Shown one piece after another: positions 26,957 through 35,651 of a stretch of 64,000 nucleotides of DNA. Position 1 is the stretch's first letter; each line of letters opens with the position of its first letter. The position numbers and the translations under genes were made by a program. The stretch comes from Ohtaekwangia kribbensis (GTDB lineage Bacteria; Bacteroidota; Bacteroidia; Cytophagales; Cyclobacteriaceae), in NCBI RefSeq assembly GCF_042676245.1, contig NZ_JBHTKA010000014.1, positions 165,176 through 229,175 on the forward strand, given 5' to 3'. The notes beneath the pieces are model-generated. The model saw nothing but the letters and a program-made list of their open reading frames with translations, ran no database searches and was not told the origin of the DNA.

Positions 26957-26979
26957 ATAGTCTATACGGTATAGACTAT
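26957..26979. promoter_or_regulatory. perfect 23-bp palindrome upstream of the carboxylase gene
   Basis: Arms ATAGTCTATAC and GTATAGACTAT around a single central G, 66 bp before the carboxylase ATG. Shape and place fit an operator. The half-site GTCTA/TAGAC is also used in the 56-60 kb sites, but with 7 instead of 9 bases between. Confidence 0.5.
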
Positions 26980-27018
26980 CGCTATAAAGAGAGGTGAACT
27001 AAAATATCGGATCTTCAA

Positions 27019-27051
27019 AACGAAAGGCTATAGTAACTATAGCCTTTCGTT
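27019..27051 (-). terminator. intrinsic terminator of the mlaD-like gene
   Basis: Perfect 15-bp arms AACGAAAGGCTATAG / CTATAGCCTTTCGTT with a 3-base loop, directly downstream of the minus-strand stop codon and followed by TTTTG on that strand. Confidence 0.88.
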
Positions 27052-27052
27052 G

Positions 27053-28006
27053 TTAATTACTCTTGCGCTGGCGTGACAACTCCTTTTCGATCTTCTTGCT
27101 GCTTTTACCCAGCGGTGACAGGAAGTGACGCGGATTATTATTGAAATGCTGAGCCAAAGAATCGATTGACTGGAGCATCTTGTTCAGGTTAACATAGAGT
27201 GTATCTTCCGTTAACAGTTTACTCGCGGTGTTATCACCTTTGTTCAGCTTGGCCAGTGTCTCATTCAGTTTTGTGAGACTTTCCTGAGCTTTCTTAACCG
27301 TGCCATTCAATTGCATCATCTTTAAAGAGTCAGATACAACGTGAAGGTTGGCAATAGTAGGTTTCAATTCCTCCAGTGTACCATTCAGGTTAGTTGCTAC
27401 AGTTTTGAAATTGGCACCGAGGTCGTTAATGTTCGTGTTGGCAGTAGTGAGTGTTGTGTTCAGCAGCCGCGGTGTTGATTGCAAGCCGGCAAACAATGTA
27501 TCCAGACGTTTGCTGTTTCCCGATAGGTTTTCCAGTAACTCATTTACTTTCTTTAAAGTTGTAGTAAGGCTGGAAGCTACCGGTTGTGCATTTTGAGTAA
27601 TGAAGTCCATGATACCTTTGGCTACTTCAGAACGCATGGTGTCTTTTGGATCAAGTTTTTTACCGCCTCCCCGAACATCGAGCTGAATAAAGCGTCCTCC
27701 GAGAATCTCACCATTCAGCATAGCGATCGATGAATCGGTAAGAACGATATCTGAATCAATATCAAGTTCAACAATAACACGATCCCGGCTCTGCTGAATT
27801 TCAATATTGCTTACGCGACCTACGGCATAACCGTTTAAAAATATCTGGTTAGACTCCGTAAGCTTATCTACATTCTGGTAGATCGCATAGTATTTATTGG
27901 TGGTTGAGAAAAAGTCGATGCCTTTAAGAAAGTTAAATCCGAAATACAGCAACGCGAGGGCTACTACCATAAAGAGGCCCACCTTAAATTCTTTGGATAA
28001 TTTCAT
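27053..28006 (-). CDS. MlaD/MCE-family lipid-transport protein
   Basis: 317 residues. One N-terminal membrane anchor (VGLFMVVALALLYFGFNFL), then one MCE domain (about 38-115: YYAIYQNVDKLTESNQIFLNGYAVGRVSNIEI). The long C-terminal helical region (120-300) has coiled-coil character. This is the architecture of MlaD/PqiB-type subunits, which ring together and carry phospholipids between membranes. The MlaE/MlaF permease and ATPase genes are not adjacent. The amidase gene lies 48 bp upstream on the same strand and may be co-transcribed. Confidence 0.92.
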   Translation of the reverse strand: MKLSKEFKVGLFMVVALALLYFGFNFLKGIDFFSTTNKYYAIYQNVDKLTESNQIFLNGYAVGRVSNIEIQQSRDRVIVELDIDSDIVLTDSSIAMLNGEILGGRFIQLDVRGGGKKLDPKDTMRSEVAKGIMDFITQNAQPVASSLTTTLKKVNELLENLSGNSKRLDTLFAGLQSTPRLLNTTLTTANTNINDLGANFKTVATNLNGTLEELKPTIANLHVVSDSLKMMQLNGTVKKAQESLTKLNETLAKLNKGDNTASKLLTEDTLYVNLNKMLQSIDSLAQHFNNNPRHFLSPLGKSSKKIEKELSRQRKSN

Positions 28007-28053
28007 GCAGAGGAAAGTGAAAGTTGTTTATTTCAGAATAACCTTTTGGGTCA

Positions 28054-28836
28054 TCAATTTATAGATTCTACTTCATTTTTATACTCCTTAAAGGCCCGGT
28101 AAATACCAGAGGCAATTAAATCCTGGCCATCGCCAGTCATTAAGAATTTTTCTTCAGGAGGATTGGACAGGAAGCCGGCTTCGATCAGTACGCTCGGCAT
28201 AGTGGTGCGCCACAGTACAACAAAACCCGCCTGCTTAACACCGCGGCTAAAGCGACCCACTTTATTTTTGAATTGTGCTTCAACTTTCTGGGCAAAGCTA
28301 AGACTACTTTCCTGGTAAGCACTCTGAGTAAGTGTAAATAATATATAGGACTCCGGACTGTTCGGATCAAAGCCTTCGTATCGCTCCTTATAGTTTTCGT
28401 CCATCAGGATAACAGAGTTCTCACGCTTGGCCACCTGCAGGTTGCGTTCATCTACGTGCATACCCATGGTAAAGGTCTCGGTGCCAAAGGCTTTGGTGTT
28501 GGAATGCGAATTAGCGTGGATACAGATAAAGAGGTCAGCCTTGTTTTTATTGGCGATCTCCGCACGTTCGTCAAGCGCCAGGTAACGATCATCTTTACGG
28601 GTGTAAATTACCTTTACATCCGGCATATTCTTTTCTATATAGTCGCCAAGCTTTAACGCCAGCTTCAGCGCGATGTCTTTTTCCCTTGCTTGCTTCCCTA
28701 TATTTCCAGGGTCCTTGCCTCCGTGGCCGGCATCAATTACCACTACATCTACCTTCGCGTCTGTACGGAAACAGGTAGATGATGAATTTAGCAAGGTTAT
28801 TGCTATCAGAAGCACAGTTAATCCAATATTCTTCAC
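28054..28836 (-). CDS. N-acetylmuramoyl-L-alanine amidase (Amidase_3)
   Basis: Zinc amidase that cuts the peptide side chain from MurNAc in peptidoglycan. Motifs: VVIDAGHGGKDPGN (Zn-His), REKDIALKLALKLG (Zn-Glu), CIHANSHSN (Zn-His) and SVLIEAGFLSNPPEEKFL (catalytic Glu). I place the start at the GTG at 28836, which gives a clean signal peptide (KNIGLTVLLIAITLLNSS). The frame remains open to an ATG at 28965, but that would bury the hydrophobic stretch and overlap the divergent lptD. Upstream partner of mlaD-like in a two-gene unit. Confidence 0.9.
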   Translation of the reverse strand: MKNIGLTVLLIAITLLNSSSTCFRTDAKVDVVVIDAGHGGKDPGNIGKQAREKDIALKLALKLGDYIEKNMPDVKVIYTRKDDRYLALDERAEIANKNKADLFICIHANSHSNTKAFGTETFTMGMHVDERNLQVAKRENSVILMDENYKERYEGFDPNSPESYILFTLTQSAYQESSLSFAQKVEAQFKNKVGRFSRGVKQAGFVVLWRTTMPSVLIEAGFLSNPPEEKFLMTGDGQDLIASGIYRAFKEYKNEVESIN

Positions 28837-28846
28837 AGGCCTTACA

Positions 28847-31627
28847 ATGTTCAATCTATTTGCAATAACTTTACGCAAAAATGTGAATTTTTCACTAAAA
28901 GCTAAAGCCCTGACATTCAACTCAGCACCTGTGCAGCGACTTTCTATATTTACTTTACTTTTCATCCTATCAATTGCCTCCTATGCGCAGGTGGAGCCGA
29001 CCGTTAAAACACCAGGGAATACGCTGCGGTTAAAGACCGATTCACTCAAACAAGCTCCGGCCGATACCATTCCTCCTCCTGCAAAAGCCGATACTTTAAA
29101 ATCTGATACCACCAATACGCCACCACCCAAAGGTGATATAGAAACTACGATCAACTATTCTGCCAGAGATTCTATACGCGCTACCCTCGATAACCAGATG
29201 GTATGGCTATACGGTGAAGCAAAAATAGTATATGGAGAGATTGAACTGGAAGCCGATGAAATAGTAATTGATTATGCCAACAGTACACTTACTGCACATG
29301 GCAGGCGCGATTCACTGGGCCAACGTGTAGGCTATCCGGTATTTAAGAACGGCCCTGAACTATACGAGACGAAAGACATTGTCTATAATTTTAAAACGAA
29401 GCGCGCCCGCATCAGCGAAGTGGTAACACAACAGGGCGAAGGTTATCTACACAGTGAGGCTGCCTTTAAGAACGAGAAGAATGAAATATTGAGCGTACAC
29501 AACAGCTATACTACCTGTAACCTTGAACACCCGCACTTCCGCATTCGGGCTACTAAAACCAAGGCTATACCCAACGATAAGATTGTTGCCGGACCGTTTT
29601 ATATGGAGTTCAATGATATACCGTTGCCGCTTGGGTTTCTGTTTGGTATGTTCCCTTCACCCCGTAAAAGTGCTTCGGGTATAATTGTACCTTCGTATGG
29701 CGAGGAACGGAGAAGAGGTTTTAACTTGAGGGGCGGTGGATATTTCTTCGACATCAGCGAGTATATGAAGCTTGCCCTTACGGGAGATATTTACTCCAAA
29801 GGCGGCCATGCACTATATGCCAACTCCAGCTACCTGAAACGCTATCACTATAGTGGCTCACTGAACTTCTCATACTCAAAGAACCCTGACCAGGATGATA
29901 AGATCGAAACACAAAACTTTACAAAAGACTTTCGTTTAACGTGGAGCCACTCGCCACAATCAAAAGGAACAGGACGTTTTTCTGCTTCGGTGAACGCTGC
30001 CACGACTACCTATAACCAGAATAACTATCTCGGCTATGGTACATCGTACGATCTGACTACGTCAAGTCTTAGTAATATATCTACCAAGCTCAGTTCAAAC
30101 ATATCGTATAGCAAACGCTTTACAGGAACACCATTTACCATGGGGTTGAACATGAGTCACAACCAGGACCTTGTTACTAAAATTGTTGACTTATCGTTGC
30201 CTACCCTTACCGTTAACATGACCAATATATATCCATTCCAGAAGAAGACCGGAGCCGGCAACGGTCCATTGGATAACTTCTCGGTATCATGGTCAATGGC
30301 GGCATCGAATCGTGTAACCAACAACCTCGGAAAGATTGGGACATCGTCTACCGATAGTATAGCATCATTCAACATGAACAACTTCGGCACCTTCTTCGAA
30401 AATGGTAAGAAAGGTATACGGCATTCTATACCGGCATCATTCTCTTTTAAAGCACTTCGTTTCTTTACAGTTTCTCCATCGGTTAGCTATGAAGAGAAGT
30501 GGTACTTTGAGAAAGTTGGATGGAAAGAAGAGAACGGATCAATTGTACGGGGTGATACGACCAAAGGATTTAATCGCATTTCAAATTATTCTTTCAGTAC
30601 AAGTTTAACAACAAGGGTATACGGTACTCACTTCTTTAAAAAGAAAACTAGTAAGATCAAGGCTATACGACATATCGTTAACCCATCGATATCCTTTGGG
30701 TATACTCCTGACTTTACCGGAAATGAAAACTATTTTCAAAAGTTTGAAACTGTTGATAGCGAAGGAAAGCCCCTCAATGTATATAAATCCTATCATGACG
30801 GTTTTGTATACGGAGGCTCTAACACTGGAAAAAGCGGTTCCATCGGTTTTAGTTTAGGAAACAACCTCGAAGCAAAAGTACAAGGCCCGCAAGATTCTGT
30901 AGCACGTAAAGTAATGTTGTTAAACAACCTTTCGTTCAGTACCAGCTATAATATTATTGCAGACTCATTTAAACTCGCTCCTATAGGTATATCTGCTAAC
31001 ACGAACATACTTGACAACAAACTTAACCTCAACTTGTCTGCTACATTGGATCCTTATAACTATGTGATGATGCCGATAGAGGGAGAGGAGCCCGAAGAAA
31101 GACGCAGAGATCAACTCGCGTGGAAAAGCGGACGAGTAGGTCGTATAACCAGTGCTACATTAGCCATGAGTACGAACCTGAACCCGAAAGCGAGAAATAA
31201 GGAGACAACGAGTCGTGAAAAAATAGCGAAGTCAAATTTACCACAGCAGGAGAAAGACTTCCTGATACAAAACCCGGATGCCTATTTAGATTTTGAAATA
31301 CCGTGGAGTCTCAATGTTAGCTATAACCTGAGCTATACCCATGCTGTAAATTCCGATCCGAATGTTATACAGACCGTATCTGCGAACGGAGATCTGTCGC
31401 TCTCGGAGAAATGGAAGATTACCTATAGCACCGGCTATCACTTCGAGTCGAAAGAATTTACACAAACGAACTTAGGTATATCGCGCGATCTCCACTGCTG
31501 GACGATGCATTTGAATTGGACACCGTTCGGAAGATTCCAGTCGTTCAACTTTACCATCAATGTAAAGGCAAGCATCCTCCAGGATTTGAAACTTGAAAGA
31601 CGTAAGTCATTCCTGGATAACTTCTAG
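28847..31627 (+). CDS. lptD: LPS-assembly protein LptD-like outer-membrane barrel
   Basis: Outer-membrane translocon that inserts lipopolysaccharide. About 926 residues from the ATG at 28847. Downstream GTG codons at 28882 and 28930 are alternatives, because the best signal peptide (LSIFTLLFILSIASYAQ) lies after the latter; starts earlier than 28847 would overlap the amidase coding region. The N-terminal OstA/LptA-like beta-jellyroll (GEAKIVYGEIELEADEIVIDY) is followed by a ~700-residue barrel with alternating strands (SASGIIVPSYGEERRRGFNLRG is the usual entry). It diverges from the amidase gene. Confidence 0.92.
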   Translation: MFNLFAITLRKNVNFSLKAKALTFNSAPVQRLSIFTLLFILSIASYAQVEPTVKTPGNTLRLKTDSLKQAPADTIPPPAKADTLKSDTTNTPPPKGDIETTINYSARDSIRATLDNQMVWLYGEAKIVYGEIELEADEIVIDYANSTLTAHGRRDSLGQRVGYPVFKNGPELYETKDIVYNFKTKRARISEVVTQQGEGYLHSEAAFKNEKNEILSVHNSYTTCNLEHPHFRIRATKTKAIPNDKIVAGPFYMEFNDIPLPLGFLFGMFPSPRKSASGIIVPSYGEERRRGFNLRGGGYFFDISEYMKLALTGDIYSKGGHALYANSSYLKRYHYSGSLNFSYSKNPDQDDKIETQNFTKDFRLTWSHSPQSKGTGRFSASVNAATTTYNQNNYLGYGTSYDLTTSSLSNISTKLSSNISYSKRFTGTPFTMGLNMSHNQDLVTKIVDLSLPTLTVNMTNIYPFQKKTGAGNGPLDNFSVSWSMAASNRVTNNLGKIGTSSTDSIASFNMNNFGTFFENGKKGIRHSIPASFSFKALRFFTVSPSVSYEEKWYFEKVGWKEENGSIVRGDTTKGFNRISNYSFSTSLTTRVYGTHFFKKKTSKIKAIRHIVNPSISFGYTPDFTGNENYFQKFETVDSEGKPLNVYKSYHDGFVYGGSNTGKSGSIGFSLGNNLEAKVQGPQDSVARKVMLLNNLSFSTSYNIIADSFKLAPIGISANTNILDNKLNLNLSATLDPYNYVMMPIEGEEPEERRRDQLAWKSGRVGRITSATLAMSTNLNPKARNKETTSREKIAKSNLPQQEKDFLIQNPDAYLDFEIPWSLNVSYNLSYTHAVNSDPNVIQTVSANGDLSLSEKWKITYSTGYHFESKEFTQTNLGISRDLHCWTMHLNWTPFGRFQSFNFTINVKASILQDLKLERRKSFLDNF

Positions 31628-31740
31628 TTAACCGTTAAGCGTTATCCGTATTTTACTCTGCGTAACTCTGTGTCTTCTTTGAGTTCTTTGTGCAATTGGA
31701 TTTTTCAATTAACGAATAACCATTAACGGATAACGAGTCA
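31628..31740. repeat. composite intergenic repeat (GTTATCCGTTA and CTTTGTG families)
   Basis: GTTAACCGTTAAGCGTTATCC, then CTCTGTGTCTTCTTTGAG and TTCTTTGTGCAATTGGATTT, then TTAACGAATAACCATTAACG. The same two motif families, in the same adjacency, recur near 40.5-40.6 kb. It fills the gap between converging genes. Confidence 0.7.
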
Positions 31741-31746
31741 CGGATT

Positions 31747-32295
31747 TCAAAGCCGCGGTTTCCACGGGGTTTCTTCAGCGCCAAGTTCGTGCGCTACCAT
31801 TCGGGAGAGTACAAAAAGATAATCCGAGAGGCGATTTATATACTTGATCACATCATCCGGAACAGGTTCCTGTTCATTCAATGCAATGATAAGTCGTTCG
31901 CTTCTGCGGCATACGGTGCGCGCTACATGGCAATGCGATATAGCGGTATGTCCACCGGGTAAAACAAAGAAACGCATAGGCGGTAATGCAGCATCCATGG
32001 CATCAATCTCTTTCTCCAGAAAGAGTATATCTGCTTCCGTTAAAGAAGGAATTTTAACTTTAGTATTGCCGGGCTCTGTGGCGAGAATTGACCCGACAGT
32101 GAAGAGCCTGTCCTGAATTTCAACCAGCACATCTTTTCGTTTCTGGTTTACTTCGAGGTCGCGTACCATGCCGATCCACGAGTTAAGCTCATCGATGGTG
32201 CCGTACGTATCAATGCGCAGATCGGCCTTCGATACACGCTTGCCTCCAAAAAGAGCCGTAGTACCTTTATCTCCCGTCTTGGTATATATTTTCAT
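31747..32295 (-). CDS. cob(I)alamin adenosyltransferase, PduO/MMAB type
   Basis: 182 residues. Transfers the 5'-deoxyadenosyl group of ATP to cob(I)alamin to make coenzyme B12. N-terminal ATP-binding motif YTKTGDKGTTALFGGKRVSK, the TYGTIDELNSWIG segment, the ARTVCRRSERLI box with catalytic arginines, and C-terminal INRLSDYLFVLSRMVAHE. Complete and of usual length. Single gene; no other cobalamin genes are adjacent, as expected for an organism that salvages B12. Confidence 0.96.
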   Translation of the reverse strand: MKIYTKTGDKGTTALFGGKRVSKADLRIDTYGTIDELNSWIGMVRDLEVNQKRKDVLVEIQDRLFTVGSILATEPGNTKVKIPSLTEADILFLEKEIDAMDAALPPMRFFVLPGGHTAISHCHVARTVCRRSERLIIALNEQEPVPDDVIKYINRLSDYLFVLSRMVAHELGAEETPWKPRL

Positions 32296-32357
32296 AACAC
32301 TTCCTTTGCAGACGGGAAGTTATAGGAAAGATTTTAATTGCAGTACGATTTAAAGCA

Positions 32358-33083
32358 TCAGCTTTCGGCCGCCACTTCCACCGGCTTGCTGCGGGTAACA
32401 TTTTCATTCCTGCGATCCCATTCAATGAGTCCATCGCGCAGACGAATAATGCGGTGGGAATAGTGTGCTATATCATCTTCGTGCGTTACCATAATAATGG
32501 TGTTGCCTTTATCGTGAAGCTCCTGGAAGAGATTCATGATATCGTAAGATGTTTTAGTGTCGAGGTTCCCGGTAGGTTCATCGGCCAGGATTATGGAAGG
32601 ATTATTAACCAATGCTCTCGCGATGGCTACACGCTGACGCTGACCTCCGGAGAGTTCGTTGGGTTTATGATGATGACGATCGGCAAGGCTTACACTTTCC
32701 AGCGCAGCCATGGCCATCTCTTCACGCTCCGACCGGCTATAGCCTGCATAGATCAACGGCAACGCTACATTTTCCAAAGCAGAAGCACGAGGCAACAGGT
32801 TAAACGTCTGGAACACAAAGCCGATTTCTTTATTACGAACTTCCGCCAGTTGATTCTCCGTCATTTCACTTACCAGGTGATTGTTGAGACTATAGGTGCC
32901 ACTGGTTGGAGTATCCAGGCAACCTACAATATTCATGAGTGTTGACTTTCCTGATCCGGAAGGACCCATAAAGGCAACATACTCGCCTTTGTTTATGGAA
33001 ATGGTTACATCCTGCAGGGCGTTAACAATGTTGTTACCCATGCGATAAACTTTGGCAATGTGATGTGTCTCAATAATTTTCAT
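32358..33083 (-). CDS. ABC transporter ATP-binding protein, MacB/LolD class
   Basis: 241 residues. Walker A GPSGSGKST, Q-loop FVFQTFNLLPRAS, signature LSGGQRQR, Walker B IILADEPTGNLD, H-loop VTHEDDIAHYSHR. The C-terminus has a short extra tail (NVTRSKPVEVAAES). Cognate permease not within reach here, so it is an orphan ATPase in this window. It likely works with an MacB-type permease elsewhere. Confidence 0.94.
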   Translation of the reverse strand: MKIIETHHIAKVYRMGNNIVNALQDVTISINKGEYVAFMGPSGSGKSTLMNIVGCLDTPTSGTYSLNNHLVSEMTENQLAEVRNKEIGFVFQTFNLLPRASALENVALPLIYAGYSRSEREEMAMAALESVSLADRHHHKPNELSGGQRQRVAIARALVNNPSIILADEPTGNLDTKTSYDIMNLFQELHDKGNTIIMVTHEDDIAHYSHRIIRLRDGLIEWDRRNENVTRSKPVEVAAES

Positions 33084-33249
33084 CGGCTGCTGTTTTAGGG
33101 GCTTAACAAGCTTTGGTGTGCGTTGTGGGTATTAGTTTGTGTTTTAACGTTCTAATTACAAGGATGTATATAATTATTGAAAAGTTTCCTTTCAATATAC
33201 TCTTAATCCCACGTTTGGTTGCAAATTCAGTGCATTAATCCACCAGCGG

Positions 33250-34131
33250 TTACAACGCAGTGTTACTTTTTTTGACAGACGCCCCGGCAGTGATAAATGT
33301 TACGGCAGCCTCGATAACTGCGTTATCTTTTAAAATGCGTGTGTGACCAAGACCTTGCGTGCTGATGAGACGGGCGGAGGGATAGACTGTTATCAATGCT
33401 TTGGCATGTTGTATAACGACTTCCTTGTCATCAGTATCATGGATCAATAAAAGCTCCAGTGGATAAGGTAAATGTTTAATGAAATGTAGTGCAGTAAACT
33501 CATCGAACGGTTTGCCGTATGTGCTGATTATAAAATTCTTGAAGAATGCCGCAGCTGCCGGTGAGCCATTAATAGTTCGGAGGTATGTACGAATGATCTC
33601 ATCGCCAATGGTAGGACTGGCAATGTTGATGAGTTTCTTTACTGGCAACCCGTTCATCGCTGCATGTAAAACTGCTCCGCCTCCGAAGGAATGTGCTATG
33701 ATCGCCTCGGGTTCTCCTTTCAATTCATATATACTCTGAAGTACCTGTTCAAACTCAAAGATGGTTGTGCGCTTGCCCTCAGAGTTGCCGTGTGCCGGTG
33801 CATCAAAACCGATTACACTATAGCCTGCTGCAAGAAGAGGTTTAATAAATCGTCTGAACTGTGTAGCGCGACCGGCCCATCCGTGAACGACCAGGATATA
33901 CCGGGTATTATCGCCCCAGGTATAGGCCTGTACTTTTTTATTTTCGATCTCGAATGAAAATGTGTTGCTGAACGTTTCAGCCTTGCGTTCTTTTTCGGGC
34001 GTTGGATAACGAAGAGGCGTGAAGAAAAGATTAACAAAGTAGCGATGCGTAAGCGTGGGGGCGATCCGCTCGGCTCTCGGAAAAATCCAGCGCACGGCTT
34101 TCAACATAAAGGGAGTCTTGTCTTTCTTCAT
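33250..34131 (-). CDS. alpha/beta hydrolase
   Basis: 293 residues, no signal peptide. Oxyanion segment VVHGWAGRATQFRRFIKPLL, GFDAPAHGNSEGKRT, and nucleophile elbow AHSFGGGAVLHAAM (G-x-S-x-G type: HSFGG). The acid lies in LLIHDTDDKEV and the His in GLGHTRILKD. Catalytic triad therefore complete. General esterase/lipase-like fold; the substrate is not predictable. Confidence 0.9.
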   Translation of the reverse strand: MKKDKTPFMLKAVRWIFPRAERIAPTLTHRYFVNLFFTPLRYPTPEKERKAETFSNTFSFEIENKKVQAYTWGDNTRYILVVHGWAGRATQFRRFIKPLLAAGYSVIGFDAPAHGNSEGKRTTIFEFEQVLQSIYELKGEPEAIIAHSFGGGAVLHAAMNGLPVKKLINIASPTIGDEIIRTYLRTINGSPAAAAFFKNFIISTYGKPFDEFTALHFIKHLPYPLELLLIHDTDDKEVVIQHAKALITVYPSARLISTQGLGHTRILKDNAVIEAAVTFITAGASVKKSNTAL

Positions 34132-34181
34132 AACCGAAGTTTACGAAAACTTTTCAACTCGCGTTTGCTGCGTGTATATAC

Positions 34182-34952
34182 TTACGATGCTTCTGTTGTG
34201 AACTGAAAGGTTTGCGTGGTGAACTGGAAAGTTTTCAGATCATAAACGCGCTCGGCAAAGAGCACGTGGTTATCATGATCGACCAGTACAACGGTAGAAC
34301 AACGCGAACCATAATTCTCGGTCTTGATAAACATAGACGACAGCGCTCGCTCACGCTCGATGGTCAATCCCGTGTTGGGTAATTTATTGTCGTCTGCAAT
34401 TTCATTATCGTATAAAACTTCAAACAGGTCGTCAGGATTTATAGTGGACTTCGATAACACCGGTTTCATTTTTTCTTTACCACGCACAACTTTAGGCCAT
34501 GGTGTTTCCAGCAGGTGATTGCTGATGCCGTAAAAGCCTGGTTCTATTTTATCCACACCTTCTCTATAGTTCGAGTAATAATATAGTCCGTTAATTGTGC
34601 CGGCTAGCAGGTTGAAACCATTATATACTTTGCCGTTCTGCTCAATGCGTTTCAGATATTGTTCGGGCTCTTCTTTCGATAGCAGGTAATCACTTACCAG
34701 GTTTCCGCGCGAAGGTGCATTCGGGTTGATGTTAAGCGGATCGCGATAGTTGGTAAGCATACTGATGCGTCCTGACTTTGTCATGCCCATCCACGTGCCG
34801 CATGCTTCCAGATCGCGACCGCCCAATAGCTCCGGGTGATCTTCCCAATACGCGGCCGCTGCCGTTTTACGATTGTAAAACTCATCGCGGTTAGCCGCTA
34901 CAATTAATTTATAGGTTGGATGGTTGTGAACAGAGAAGAAGATCAGACACAT
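34182..34952 (-). CDS. NRDE-family (TANGO2-like) protein
   Basis: 256 residues. The hallmark AANRDEFYNRKT lies at the N-terminus after MCLIFFSVHNHP (a Cys2 Ntn-like position), then LLGGRDLEACGTWMGMTKSGR and NYRD. Family role unsettled (linked to heme trafficking or lipid handling in eukaryotes). Terminal residues duplicate a short motif (QFTTQTFQFTTEAS). 50 bp upstream of the alpha/beta hydrolase on the same strand, so the two may share a transcript. Confidence 0.9.
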   Translation of the reverse strand: MCLIFFSVHNHPTYKLIVAANRDEFYNRKTAAAAYWEDHPELLGGRDLEACGTWMGMTKSGRISMLTNYRDPLNINPNAPSRGNLVSDYLLSKEEPEQYLKRIEQNGKVYNGFNLLAGTINGLYYYSNYREGVDKIEPGFYGISNHLLETPWPKVVRGKEKMKPVLSKSTINPDDLFEVLYDNEIADDNKLPNTGLTIERERALSSMFIKTENYGSRCSTVVLVDHDNHVLFAERVYDLKTFQFTTQTFQFTTEAS

Positions 34953-35165
34953 AGATCAAATTAAGTTGTTAAAGGTATTATTTTGATTTACAAACGTCTA
35001 TCGTTATCGAACTGAATTTTTCAAAAATAGCGCAACTGAAATCTATTGCTACAAAATGTTGTTGCTATCGATACTATACTATATCAAACACAATCAATTT
35101 CCCATGCTTACAGGTTGATACCAATTGCTTAAAGTGATTTTGCTTCATCTGGATATACGTTTAAT

Positions 35166-35651
35166 ATGGAGATAAGCAGCATGAAAATTTTCAAAGGAAA
35201 AATAGCGCAAACAATAATCAATAATTCACTGCTGTTTATTAGCGTGTTTGTTACGCTGAAGGTTTTGCTGGCAATTGTTTTTTCGATCGTGTTGTCGTTC
35301 GTTGAGCACGAATCTCTTGGCGGACCGAGTTTCGGCAGCCCGTTAGAGCAGTTTATTCTTGCTGTATGTGTGGGACCTTTTTTTGAAACATACCTATGCC
35401 AGTATATGCCGTTTCATTACCTGTTAAAGTATATGCGGCCGCGCGCTGTTATTCTGCTGTCAGCCCTTTTTTTTGGATCGTTTCATCTTGCCTATAGCCC
35501 CCTTTATTTTGTCTTTACTTTTTTGGGAGGTTTACTTTTTTCAACGGCATTTTATCTTCGCCTGCATTCCAGGCCATTGCTTCATACAACAATAATTCAC
35601 GCCTGCTATAATCTGATAGGTCTTATTGACAATTGGATGAATCCTATTTAA
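35166..35651 (+). CDS. CPBP-family intramembrane protein with degenerate motif 1
   Basis: 161 residues with four to five hydrophobic helices. Resembles CPBP (Abi/CAAX) membrane proteases: GPFFETYLCQYMPFHYLL (motif 1), FFGSFHLAYSPLYFV (FxxxH motif 2), HTTIIHACYNLIGL (HxxxN motif 3). Motif 1 normally reads EExxxR; here only one Glu (ETYLCQ) and no Arg are seen, so activity is doubtful. It overlaps the end of the converging radC-like gene by 8 bp. Confidence 0.75.
   Translation: MEISSMKIFKGKIAQTIINNSLLFISVFVTLKVLLAIVFSIVLSFVEHESLGGPSFGSPLEQFILAVCVGPFFETYLCQYMPFHYLLKYMRPRAVILLSALFFGSFHLAYSPLYFVFTFLGGLLFSTAFYLRLHSRPLLHTTIIHACYNLIGLIDNWMNPI

Noticed and set aside
32230..32300. Possible cobalamin riboswitch before the adenosyltransferase gene
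   Set aside because: The upstream gap is only about 60 bp, far too short for that element, and no B12-box was seen.
32454..32945. 163-codon plus-strand frame opposite the ABC ATPase at 32358-33083
   Set aside because: Antisense to Walker A, signature and Walker B coding; no protein-like features.
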